Below are positions 23,521 to 33,592 of a stretch of 64,000 bases of DNA, piece by piece. Both the position numbers and the translations under genes were made by a program. Location of the stretch: contig JBANDB010000013.1 in NCBI GenBank assembly GCA_037576215.1, positions 868,001 to 932,000 on the forward strand, written 5' to 3'. The notes beneath the pieces were generated by a model. The model searched no databases. It saw nothing but the letters and a program-made list of their open reading frames with translations, and was not told the DNA's origin. Each line of letters starts with the position of its first letter. Position 1 is the stretch's first letter. This stretch comes from Armillaria gallica. Its lineage: Eukaryota > Basidiomycota > Agaricomycetes > Agaricales > Physalacriaceae.

Positions 23521-23857
23521 ACGACGACACCGCGAATACGGACGAGGATGTCAATCCCGGTGACACTGAGGTAAAAGAGTGTCCTGCTCCTGGCGAGGGT
23601 TCTGGTTGAAGTCAAGCTACTCAACATCGCAGGTACAACATCCGTTCGTGTCCACCTGCATTCACCGCGTCGCGGGACACTATGTGTGTGCAGGGTCCTA
23701 CGTCTTGTACCTACTATTTACGGTCTTCCTGTATTCTGTTACCGTCCAATAAGCTCGTGTCATGATAAATCTAAAGCACATAAAGTAAACACATTGAACG
23801 GAACGGGGCTGTAAACACGCGGACTGTGCGGGGGTGAATTTATTTATGATTGTATTA

Positions 23858-24717
23858 GGGTTGAGGGAAAAACCTCCGGGGGATTGGCTGCCAGTATTTT
23901 ACCTCGGCGAGCCTTAGAGGGGATTTTTACACGGTATTTTACCAGGTAAAATACCATTGTCACGTGATTAAACAATAATATTTATTTTCCGGTATTTCTT
24001 CAATTTCTTCGTTTGTCAACATATGGTCCTAGTCAATCCAAGTCTTTAAAAAATTCAGGAGACTTTGTTATCATTGATTATGGTGCTGAAGTGACTAATT
24101 AACATCTTATAGCCATCATTCTTGAGCCTATATATATAAAATGCGGCTGCTTTGTCGCGACAATATATGCATGTGAGCTCTATATTTTACTTAGCCGAAC
24201 CCGGCTTCAGGAACCCCTGGTAAAATACTACAGTCGACTATCTCATAATGCATGATATCATTATGCATAACCGTGATAATGCATAGGATCTTGAGGGTCC
24301 CGCAACGGGAGGCGGGGAAAAATGTATTTTTTGCATATCGCATAATGCATGCTGTTTCGGGACCATTTTTGGCAGGGTATGCATTATTACCGGGTCTGGG
24401 GACCCAATCTATACAACCATATTTGTCATTTTCAGACATAATTAGTACAAAAGTATATCTTCTTAGGCACTTTAGGCATCATATATGGTTGTGATCTAGC
24501 CATCCCTACATTATGCACGAATTTAGACTCCCACAGAGATAAAATTATACAGTTTTGGAATAAAATATTGCTTATTTCATATGATTAACCAATCTCATGA
24601 TACATAACCGCCATAATGCATACGGTTTGGGGGGGTCCCGACCGTATGCATTATGAGATAGTTGACTGTATGTAAAATACTATTTTGGTAAATAACCTAC
24701 CCTTTTTCCCTCAGCCC
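23858..24717. mobile_element. outer TA-flanked inverted-repeat element interrupted by another element
   Basis: The left end GGGTTGAGGGAAAAA (from 23858) and right end TTTTTCCCTCAGCCC (to 24717) are inverted repeats with one mismatch, each flanked by TA (23856-23857 and 24718-24719), as in Tc1/mariner-type insertions. Subterminal gtattttacc blocks also recur in inverted form. There is no coding capacity. It contains the younger element at 24231-24668. Confidence 0.65.
24231..24668. mobile_element. nested Tc1/mariner-type MITE, 438 bp, TA target duplication
   Basis: The ends are CAGTCGACTATCTCATAATG on the left and the inverse of CAGTCAACTATCTCATAATG on the right, 22 of 23 bp matching, flanked by TA at 24229-24230 and 24669-24670. 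Internally the motifs ataatgcat and a gggtcccg block recur near both ends. There is no transposase. CAGT termini with a TA duplication fit a non-autonomous Tc1/mariner-superfamily element. Its higher repeat identity than the surrounding element makes it the later insertion. Confidence 0.75.
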
Positions 24718-24774
24718 TAGTTCAACCCCTTCAGCAATTGCAGACTAAAGGTCTGTATCTCCACGAATGATCCT

Positions 24775-25074
24775 TTGTCAGGCACTGATGCATTCATCCC
24801 CGATTCTTTCCGAAGAATTGAGGAAATGACAGAGGGCTTACTAGGAGAGATAACGACCATCCTTCTGCCAACCCATCAGATTAGGGGTCAAAATAAGTCA
24901 CGAGAATTGCCTTTATTGAAAGATTTGGTGTCATGGGAGCAAGGAGTATCGGATACGTTTCTCCGTATTACTCATGTGGGAATATTTGATGCAACCGTTC
25001 TTCTCCGGAGTGTCTCATCATCTCTTCGTTCGTACGACTCGCATCTTGGGCCTTGGACTAGCGAAATTAGCTGA
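24775..25074 (+). CDS. small hypothetical open frame (99 codons)
   Basis: ORF beginning MSGTDAFIPDSFRRIEEM, possibly a final exon, since it lies just after the TA-element and has no obvious promoter. Composition is protein-like, but there is no recognised domain or homologue. Low confidence. Confidence 0.2.
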   Translation: MSGTDAFIPDSFRRIEEMTEGLLGEITTILLPTHQIRGQNKSRELPLLKDLVSWEQGVSDTFLRITHVGIFDATVLLRSVSSSLRSYDSHLGPWTSEIS

Positions 25075-27180
25075 AACCCCGCAAGAGGAAGCACAAAAAT
25101 AAAGAAGAAAAATACATATTCCTCTCGCTGACGTGCCCAGACTGAGTCCGAGGCTCGTTCACTGCAACTCGTGGTATGATAATTGCCCTTTTCGTGGTTC
25201 TAATATTGAGTTCTCTTCTTCAGGATCTCGTTCTGAAGCTTGTTCGGGCAGTCAGAAAGTACATTTCCCTTCTTCTTGACAGAGCGAACAATACACATTT
25301 GTATCAGACACTGACGCTTCCTCTGCGCTGACGCGCTCAGACCGCGTGTTCAACAAATCGGAGAACCCCGGGAAAGAATCGGGGACCCGGTGCCTGCACC
25401 GCTACGTTGTACATAACAAGAGTTCGTTCGTTGGTAGCGCTTACATAACAAGAGTTTAGTCCTGTGACAGAACCTTCTATGTTGTATATCGACAGCTCGC
25501 CTTCATATACAGTCTGGTCACGAGACTAACAAGAGTTCACATTGGTCAGCTTGAATCGTACCATGCCTTTTCGTCATTACATTAACCATCGCACAACTGC
25601 GAAAAGGAAGGTTGTGGTCTCAACGTATTTATCTGTCACCGGATGGCCTTCAATGATGATCTAAATTAAAATCGGGTACATCCGGTCACACAGAACACCG
25701 ACCGGTGCTTAGAAGTGACAGTGACAACAACCCTCCTCTCCTTGTTGCCACGCAATCGCACACTCTCCCGAGCATGCTCTCCCACTTCGACAAACTTTCA
25801 AGGTTCAATGTATCGAGTCTCATTTTCGTATCTAGCTTTGAGAACGTAGGTTCAACAAATACGGAAGGACAGCTGAACAGACTTTTAACATTGACGGACT
25901 CTCCTATACTCCATCCTGGTGAGCCCTTTCTGAAGGTGCCATATTGTATACTTACAGCTATCCATATCAGTTTTTAATATGAAAACAATAATTCTACAGT
26001 CTTCTCCACTTGCTGGCTGTGCTACGTGTAACGCTTAATGGTAAGAGATGCATGCCCTGGTGCACACATCCCAGTCAACCTGGCTCCTTTGTGGTCACTG
26101 GCCGTGCACACGTGTCACCATTGGTTATCAGCTTCCCACACCCAGGAAAACTCTATCTGACTTTAAGACCCATTCACTGAGTGAAGTGGCTGATCACTTT
26201 CGGAAACAGCTGGCGGAGTCTGATTGCGCTGCATCGGTATTATACGGCAGACCCCTCGGATCAGTCACGGATCAGCAGGCATCGCATCAAACTGCGTCTC
26301 CCAGTATACAGATCGTTGGCCGGGTTTCCGAGGTAGAAATCATCGAATCTTCGTGGCCTTCCTTCTTGTTTTCCCCACTCCACATCCCACTCATTTTCCC
26401 GCTCAGCTTCGATTACTCGGCCCGAACGAATTCCGTATGTCGAACGTTCTTTTGCTTTTCCTAATCGTGGCGGCGGGCACAGACATTACAACGAAATGGT
26501 GGGCCCGATTGGTCCAAGGCTGCCATGTTTTTTACAACAGGTAGCTTTCTCTTTGATATATCCTCGGTGCAGCATTATAGTGAGGCACCTCCTAGTGTCA
26601 AATGCACGATGGTAAGCATTGAACAGTCCTCTTTGATGTCCCCGCTAATTGGAATAAAGACGGGTGCAGCAAAGTTCCGTTTCAATCCCAACTTTATGCG
26701 GTACGACCGTACTTTTGCTATCCTCAAATTCTATGGTACTCAGTTTGTACGTAGGATGGCAAAGCGTGCTTCGGAACATGGTCCGGACCAGCATGGGTGT
26801 CTGGTTACCAAGGCCCTCGGCCTCGTTGACTTTGAATCTGCGGTATCCTTGTGTCTCTCGTCAGACTAGGTCGCAGAAGCTTATCCTTCTCGCAGGTCCC
26901 TGGCGTGGTTTCGTGCCTTGAATATCGTACTTTAAGGCCATTGGAGCGAATTTCGTATGGGTAGCTATTGTGCTGAGGAACGGACTGAAGCGCTACTGGG
27001 AGTACTGGGAGTTGGTGGTGATGAGAATCGCTCTGAATAGCGTCTAGCATAGCGGGTGAGTGCGAAAACTCACGTTGTTAATGACAACCACTTACAATTA
27101 CCAGAGATGTGATTTCATTATAAAAACACTCTTGCTCTCCGTGTTATCCATTCTTCCATCCTCATCCTCTCCTTCTCGAA
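25075..27180. other. gene-poor stretch, nothing firmly recognised
   Basis: Short open frames exist (for example 25705-25977 and 26048-26464), but none has splice-supported continuity or a domain. An inverted pair cccgattctttccg (about 24798) and cgggaaagaatcggg (about 25369) brackets part of it. I read it as decayed sequence. Confidence 0.4.
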
Positions 27181-27200
27181 CAACCTCACACATCATTAAC

Positions 27201-28228
27201 ATGAGCAGAGCCGAAAATAACACGCCTGTTTATGTTCGTATTTCTCAGATCCCTCTCCTTCCTTGGGTGACAAACCTTTCCCTGAATCTGGCTGATGATG
27301 CGGGCGGCACGGGAAGCGTAAAAAAATTCCTATCAGCTCTGCCACATCTCTGTGCTCTCAAAGATTTCGTTTTTCAGTAGGTATCACAACTATGTTCACT
27401 GAGTCCTGTTAGCTTTCCCAGTGAGTTTGACAATGTTGGCGGTGCGAATGTGTGGGCCCAAATTCAATAACATATACACGAGTGGGTCTCGTTTCTTAGT
27501 AATGTCACGACGATGTCCTCTGAGCTGGTCGGCCATTCTGTAGAGAGAGGTACGATAGTTCCTCATTGGCGCTATTCCTCACTGACCACCCTTCCCATTA
27601 GACTCACAATTTTACTGCACTACCTTGATAGTTTGCAATATTCTCCGAATGCGTATGTCTCATTTCCTAGTGAATGTAACAGCAAAGTTTACTCAGTGGT
27701 CGGCTGGTCGGTCTTCCCATTGGAAAAGGTAAGATAGTATCTCTCGACCGTCGCTCCCCACTGATCTGCCTTCCCCATAGGCTCGACGCCGTAATGGATC
27801 TCATTGGCCGTTTACAAGAATACGTGCAAAGGTATGTTTTGCTTCCTAGGTGTCACGACGATGTCCACTAATTCTTGTCGGTGTTCCTATAGACGGTAGG
27901 ATAATCTCTGTTCTCAGACTATCGTACGCCCTTGCTGAATAGCGTTACTGGCAGGCTCTTCGAAAGCAGGGACGGGAACACGTGCGTTTCGTTTTCTAGT
28001 ATCTCCCATGCGTTGTCGCCGCCATTCAATTATCAATTCGACACTGTTTCTCACTGGGTTTTATGTGTAGGATCCAAGCGTTCACATCAGATAGGTAAGA
28101 TGTTCGTCTGCTCTCGACCCTCACAAACTTACGTGAATGGATCCAACAGCAACGATGCCACCGGGACAGGCTCGTCTTTGAACCTGAACACCCCGATGGA
28201 AAGCGTGGACATGTATACGATCGTCTGA
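27201..28228 (+). pseudogene. hypothetical gene with repeated diverged exon/intron units
   Basis: An ATG near 27201 opens a leucine-rich-like exon (MSRAENNTPVYVRISQIPLL, then LPHLCALKDFVFQ). After it come about three units of roughly 150-180 bp (about 27476, 27655 and 27833) with the same order of signals: a gtat/gtct-like donor, ttcctag or ttcttag, gtcacgacgatgtcc or gtaacagcaaagt, ctggtcgg, then cccattag or ccccatag before a short exon such as LDAVMDLIGRLQEYVQR. Some units carry stops, so the gene is probably decayed. Function unknown. Confidence 0.35.
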
Positions 28229-28253
28229 ATTTTCTCTATCATCCTTCCACAGT

Positions 28254-28610
28254 GTGCTCTTGTTTGCTTACAGTACGCAAAGCTCTGGCATGTACACTTG
28301 CAAGTTGGGCGGGCAGTGCACGGCCGAGTTCAGTCGCTCTGAATTTCGTGCTGCTAACGTAGATTCGCATATTTGTGTCTACCATGAAGCCAAGATATCC
28401 AAGCAGGTCGGCAAGAGATGTTGCGTATGTGGCAGGTTGCAATCGAAGAGCAATTACCCTCGGCACGCAGATACTCATTTCACGGAGACCACACCCTCGC
28501 ACCCTTCGCCCTGTACGATGTGGATAGTCTGGTCTGCACTCAAGAACTCGCCATTTTCATCACTACTTGACTGCGGCGTTCTCCATCAAGCCTGGAGAAA
28601 AAATCAATAA
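28254..28610 (+). CDS. C2H2 zinc-finger-like exon
   Basis: An open frame containing YTCKLGGQCTAEFSRSEF and then CCVCGRLQSKSNYPRHADTH, in which Cys-x2-Cys-x11-His-x3-His fits a classical C2H2 zinc finger. It may be the 3' exon of the repeated-unit gene just upstream (its last piece ends at 28228) or a separate small gene. If real, it would bind nucleic acid through zinc-coordinated fingers. The start codon is uncertain. Confidence 0.4.
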   Translation: MLLFAYSTQSSGMYTCKLGGQCTAEFSRSEFRAANVDSHICVYHEAKISKQVGKRCCVCGRLQSKSNYPRHADTHFTETTPSHPSPCTMWIVWSALKNSPFSSLLDCGVLHQAWRKNQ

Positions 28611-29590
28611 CGGCTTGAATCTCACGGCCTACCACGGACGTCTCTTCACGATACTTATACAAGCAGGCTATCGTCCCACCCTTGTGCTACAAACGAGGTT
28701 TACAATAGGCGCTCGAAATCCTTAAGCGGACATCGGTCCATGTTCGCAACGCTTGGGGGATAGTTGACTCGGATTTGAAGTTGGAGGGTGCGGATGGCAC
28801 GACGGTCGTCGACGCGCACGGAGACAAAAGGTACACGGAATTTTTCATAAAATTTCACCGCGATCGAAAGGGACATTCGTAGGTTAACATGTTGGCCTGG
28901 ATCACGATTTCGACTGGTCTCTGCAGGCGTCTACTCGAGTTCCTCTGCACTGATGGTAGACTCCGTGCAACGGCTGTCTCCCTCCAAAGCGCCGTCTTCC
29001 TCTCCAAACCGGAAGTGGGTCCAACTTCCGGCGAGGCCTCGCTGTTGACGAAACACTTGCTGAGGGGTGCGTCGATCCCATGCCTCGGTCAGACCTGCAG
29101 CGAGGACAAGGTGAGCTTATGTTACCGGCATAGGGTGTAGTCTACGCACCCTCACTATGGGCGAAGACCCTCCGAATTCGCCTCCCGGCCTCCCTAGATA
29201 TCTCAATAAATCGGCTGTGGGACATTAACACCGGACGCGTGTGTTGCCGTTAACGTCGACTTACTGCCAGGCTGCGCGAACGTTTTTCTTGAGAGGCATG
29301 TCGGAAGCGTGCTGTGAAGGGTAAGCCTAATTTCTTCATGATGGAAACGGATTCTTACCGAAATTTTTTGAACAGATATCTGAGTGCTGAAGTTGTGCTG
29401 GCGTCGTGATGAGGAGACTGTGGGAACTGGTTGCGTGGCAGCTTTGATGGCGGCGCTTACATCGTCAGTTACTAAGTTGGATATCACTGCTATAGTCTAT
29501 GTACTCTTGCCTAATATTTAATGTTCTACAACCCTCACTCCTTGACAATCAACCGATCAAATACTACATGAAACATTCACGTTTGTGCGG
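28611..29590. other. no supported gene
   Basis: Short frames on both strands (for example 28889-29140 plus and 29203-29487 minus) lack recognisable domains or splice continuity. Nothing further is supported. Confidence 0.4.
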
Positions 29591-29626
29591 GCCGAATTGT
29601 TATGGGAATTAACGCGTGTCGTAGCT

Positions 29627-29790
29627 CACATTATATCATGTTGCCGACTCTTGCCGCCGCTGCCAGCTTCCATTATTTACACGTGTGAAGCATGCCGCGT
29701 CGCAGCCGCGTACATTATATCATCTTGCCGACTCTTGCCGCTAATGCCGAATATCTATTGTTTACACATATTTACATTTTGCAGAGTCGG
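29627..29790. repeat. 84-bp-period tandem repeat upstream of an F-box-like gene
   Basis: Two copies with an 84-bp period share cattatatcat, ttgccgactcttgccgc, tgccga/tgccag and tttacac. The second copy ends about 50 bp before the start of the gene at 29837, so the repeat lies in its presumed promoter. Confidence 0.65.
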
Positions 29791-29836
29791 ATAAGGAAAC
29801 CTGTGACTGGGGGTAGACCTTACTTCCAGCAAGGTA

Positions 29837-30571
29837 ATGTCATTTCCAGGCGAGCTAATCGCACGTATCCTTACTGACGCCTGGGCCAGCCTAACTTCCA
29901 CTGAGGAGCACATCAAAACATTCAAGACTTGCAGTCTTGTATCTAGAGAATGGTCGGACGCCATCAAGGAAGTACATTCAACGCATTCGTGGATCCCCCT
30001 GTCATATAATGGAAGACAGTTATACAGCTTCAAGTCGCTGTCCTCAATTTCGAATCCGATGCTTTGTCGTACTCTAACGTTTAGGGTGGACTATGTGGCT
30101 ATGCCGCAGCGCGTTGCGTTCACTAGATGCGAACCGTCCGTTGTAGCCAACAAGGGGATAGAGTCCCTACTTCGAAAGTTGTTTCATGGCCCTAATCCAC
30201 CTTGCTACGCAACTCACATCTATGTCGATTATCTGGACGATTCCCGGGTGCATGTCCCCAGCTTCTGGATTCCCCCACAGATCACACGGCTAACAATCCT
30301 CTACCACTTTCGTTCTTGGACGGTCGACTGGTCAGACGAATAGGATTTCCATCCCTGCCAATGTTCGAGATCCACTATCAACCGTCATGTCGAGCACCTT
30401 ACCATCATGGGGGCCACACCTGAGCTAACGAGAAGAATCATTACCCCTCTCAGCGAATGGGAATGTCTTTCTTTCTTGACTATCGACTCGGATGCCCCGG
30501 ATATCGAGATTCCATCCACCTCTCGGATCTCTGTACTTAGGAGAAATGAAGATTTCGGATTGAACTTGTAG
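29837..30571 (+). pseudogene. F-box-like protein gene with an in-frame TAG
   Basis: The ATG at 29837 starts MSFPGELIARILTDAWASL followed by KTCSLVSREWSDAIKEV, a typical basidiomycete F-box-like N-terminus of a different subfamily from the 1-14 kb cluster. The frame is stopped by TAG at 30341-30343 but remains open in the same frame to 30571, and the continuation is leucine-rich-like (HVEHLTIMGATPELTRR, CLSFLTIDSDAPDIEI). No GT donor sits before the TAG that would remove it. It is therefore a nonsense-mutated gene or, less likely, a readthrough case. The 84-bp tandem repeat lies in the promoter. Confidence 0.65.
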
Positions 30572-30659
30572 AGCCCGACTTTCTACTCCGTGTTATGTTT
30601 GGCGATCAATACAGCCAGGGGATAATGTACGACAGATCATACTTTGGTATGTTGGCATT

Positions 30660-31139
30660 CGGTTACTAGACTATTTGACCTATTTCAAAGATATATATGC
30701 CGACCCAAATATTCCAATGTTTGAACAAGTCATTCCTGTTGGTTCTGTGGGTTATATCGACCCAATGACCAGGAAATTTATTATATTGTTCAACGCGATT
30801 GATCCAGGATTTTCGATGGACGCACGACTTAACTTCATTCCTTCTCTTCTTGATAGTGGGGTGACGAAGTTGGTCATCCACCCAAATCCTCGCCAGGCGT
30901 GGGATCGTGAATACTTCGGCTCGTTCGTGTCTCCTCATATATTGGACGTCCTTCTGGTTATTGACCAACCTGTCAGTTCCACAGTTGGAGATTTCCGTCC
31001 AGAACAGCTCTATCTTTCGCTAGGACGAGCTTGCTGTAAGGAGCTTGTCGGAACACATTTTGAGACCTGGCTACTGGATCATGAACAAAAAATTTGGATA
31101 TCTTCGGAGATGAGCACCCGTATATTCGAAAGCGTCTAG
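30660..31139 (+). CDS. hypothetical protein fragment
   Basis: An open frame to 31139 without a clear ATG at its left end, so probably a 3' exon. It contains VGSVGYIDPMTRKFIILFNA, a pattern I associate from memory with an unassigned family of mushroom proteins, then IHPNPRQAWDREYFGSF. It lies about 90 bp after the F-box-like frame. It could be an independent gene missing its first exons. Function unknown. Confidence 0.35.
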   Translation, partial: RLLDYLTYFKDIYADPNIPMFEQVIPVGSVGYIDPMTRKFIILFNAIDPGFSMDARLNFIPSLLDSGVTKLVIHPNPRQAWDREYFGSFVSPHILDVLLVIDQPVSSTVGDFRPEQLYLSLGRACCKELVGTHFETWLLDHEQKIWISSEMSTRIFESV

Positions 31140-31869
31140 ACCTTGGTGAGGGATTTTCCTCAATCTCTTGCTTCGCAGCTGAGATGCCCTTGAAGTGACG
31201 GGCGCAATAGATTCTTCTCAACATGCTTGGTTCGCACATCTAGGCTTCAGTTCCCGTTTCAGATCGCCGGGGCCTTTCTTCTGGCACCCGTTCGTAAATA
31301 CACCTTTTACACTTTCCATCAGGCCTTGCACTCATGTACCACAGCTTGTCTTCAGAATACAAATACATCCTCCACGCGTCCCTGGAACACCCTGGGGAGA
31401 GTTCAGACTGCCGAAATACTATGATCCCCCCAATCTATTAACTTGGAGCCACGTCTCCACCGTGGGTCAGTCACCTATGACCGTGAAAATTCGATGTCAA
31501 TCTTTTTGTAGTCCCATACCGAGTACTGTGGTTCAGGGGTGAAAATGGTTCACTCGCAGAGATCCGACGAATACTCCTTGTCGACAGGCTCATTCATTAT
31601 CTCTTTACCACTTTCTTATTCTATTATGTTCCGCTCCGAGTATATAAACGTTAGGCAATTCGAGGTCGAAATCGCCCAGTCAGGAGCAATAAGCGAACTT
31701 TCCTTTCCCAATCCTCTACTTCAAAGAACTCTCCTGGAGCTAACAGATACGATACTGAGATTTAAAGAATTGTTTCCATGTTATATATTGAGAACTACAT
31801 TCTAATTGGCTGACGAAGACCTAGAACTACAAGATAAACGTAACGATAATACAAGGGCAGCCATGCGAC
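31140..31869. other. no supported gene
   Basis: Partial open frames (31195-31542 and 31539-31805, plus strand) read as possible leucine-rich or beta-strand-like remnants, but splice sites and starts cannot be assigned. Confidence 0.35.
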
Positions 31870-32796
31870 TCAGTCATAGAACACTAAAGCTCTAAGCTCA
31901 ATTGATTGTCTGAGCGGCGTTCCTTCGGGTGTCGTCGGATCCGCAAATCCTGTATGAGGAGTGAAGAGCGCTACGCTTCCATCTCGAACAGAATCGAAAC
32001 TAGTATTCAAGGATGTTAGTGAAACTTCTTTCAGCTCGTAGGACAAGGGACGAACCATTTGATGAGAATAAACTCGTCAGGTCGGACGTCCTTGAAATAC
32101 CCCCACTTCTGATTCTCATTGTATTTAACACCATAGGTCTCCCCTTCCATGTGAGGATATTTCAAAGTCACCGCCTGGACATCTTTCTCTGGGTCAACGC
32201 TAGCGAAATGGCACAGCGCTAGAGGCCAATCGGAAGCTGGGTTCTGAATTGGTCGCCAGAGATTAATGATCTGGAACCGCTTGGACAGCAGCTTGGGGAC
32301 GTCCCCAGGTGGAAGATGACGATGTACACGAGCCTCGGCTGACTTGGGGGTTTGGTCGACATGACTATTGGCGACTGGCTGTCGCTTATCTGGAGTGTCT
32401 TCAGTTACTTCTGGCCGGCGCCTGCGTATTGCTAATGATACTAGTTAACAATATGTCGTAAGTAATGACATGAACTTACTATGGTCGAATAGGACAACTC
32501 TGCTTGCTCCCGTCGCCTCTTTATAGCTGCAATGCTCTCCTCGTAGTAACCTTCGACCTGCACCTCTCCGTCCCTGATGAACTGAGTAGGTCGATCAGAG
32601 AAGAGCTGGAATCCGGCCGTGTCAAGCGTCAACGGATCCTGCCTTTCCCTGTAATTCTCGATGTGTATGGCCTTCTGTCCGAGTGTATAATTTCTATCTC
32701 GCTCTCCGGAGACTTGGCATTGATGGCGACGTACGCCTGCACGCCGTTAGGAGGCGGTTGCATGAAAAGGAGCTCGGCGGTTACACCAGAAGACAT
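31870..32796 (-). pseudogene. AsaB/CmcJ-like hydroxylase/methyltransferase-family gene with two frame breaks
   Basis: The ATG at 32796 starts MSSGVTAELLFMQPPPNG, nearly identical to the intact paralogue at 50274. Conserved blocks follow (LDTAGFQLFSDRPTQF, GEVQVEGYYEESI, FQIINLWRPIQNP, DGSVALFTPHTGF, IELRALVFYD) with the same two intron positions. Two single-base breaks are visible: after SPES (about 32693), where the next block DRNYTLGQ is in another frame, and in IAAIKRRREQ (about 32520), where the expected TGASRVVLFDHS lies one frame over. Both look like one missing base. Even the TATA region resembles that of the paralogue. The family is annotated as hydroxylase/desaturase AsaB-like and occurs in specialised metabolism; the exact reaction is not evident here. 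Confidence 0.8.
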
Positions 32797-33592
32797 GATG
32801 ATGGGTTGTATTGAAGATCGTCAGACAAAGAGCAACGGTTATATACGCTCCGGCGTGCGTATTACTACTGTATAGGCTGACAAAGGGCGTCCTCCACATA
32901 AGTACGCAATTTCATAGGAAGGTTGCGTGCTGCGCGATGCGGCAGTCAGCTGAACGGTCTCGCCGCAGGATGACAAAGGGAGAAGTTGGAGAACCGTGGA
33001 ACGAGAAGGATCGGCCTCATTTATCTACGATTTCTAAGCGCGATGTCGGGCTGAGTGACCGGGATGCTTGGATACAATTACTAAGGCCTGGGCAGTTAGT
33101 CACCAACTGTCGTGCAATGACACAGAGTAATTGCTAGCCACTGTGTGCCAGGGAAATTTGCCAGATGAATGTTGCAAAGCGAAGATCATTACGGAAGCTG
33201 GGTAAGGATTGGGCTCTGCAAGGACCGTGGCGACCTAGGTTGCGTAGCTGTTGAAATGATCGATATAAATGTCAGACTTTAAAAGATAGATATGCAGCTT
33301 TATAATGACGGAAACATGGAGTAATGCCTTCATGCTATCACAGAATATTCAATAAATAATCTGCACTGTACGCAAAATTGAGGTAAAGGAAGGTCCCGGC
33401 AACATAATCATAACATATATGAAGTTAAAATGAAACGAATGATAGTTGAATACAATAATAGTCCTTCGATAAAGACCAGGACAGATTAATTATAAATCCG
33501 ATGAATCGAGGGCATCGTAGATGGGACAGAGGTCATCCCAGGCGGCTATTGCAATAAAGTGTGTTAGTAGGTATCGACTCGTATAAATGGTG
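32797..33592. other. intergenic, including a TATA box of the AsaB-like pseudogene
   Basis: On the minus strand GCGTATATAACCGTTGCTC (around 32830-32848) matches the promoter of the intact paralogue at 50228-50246 (GCGTATATAAACGCTGCTT). The remainder holds no recognisable gene. Confidence 0.5.
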
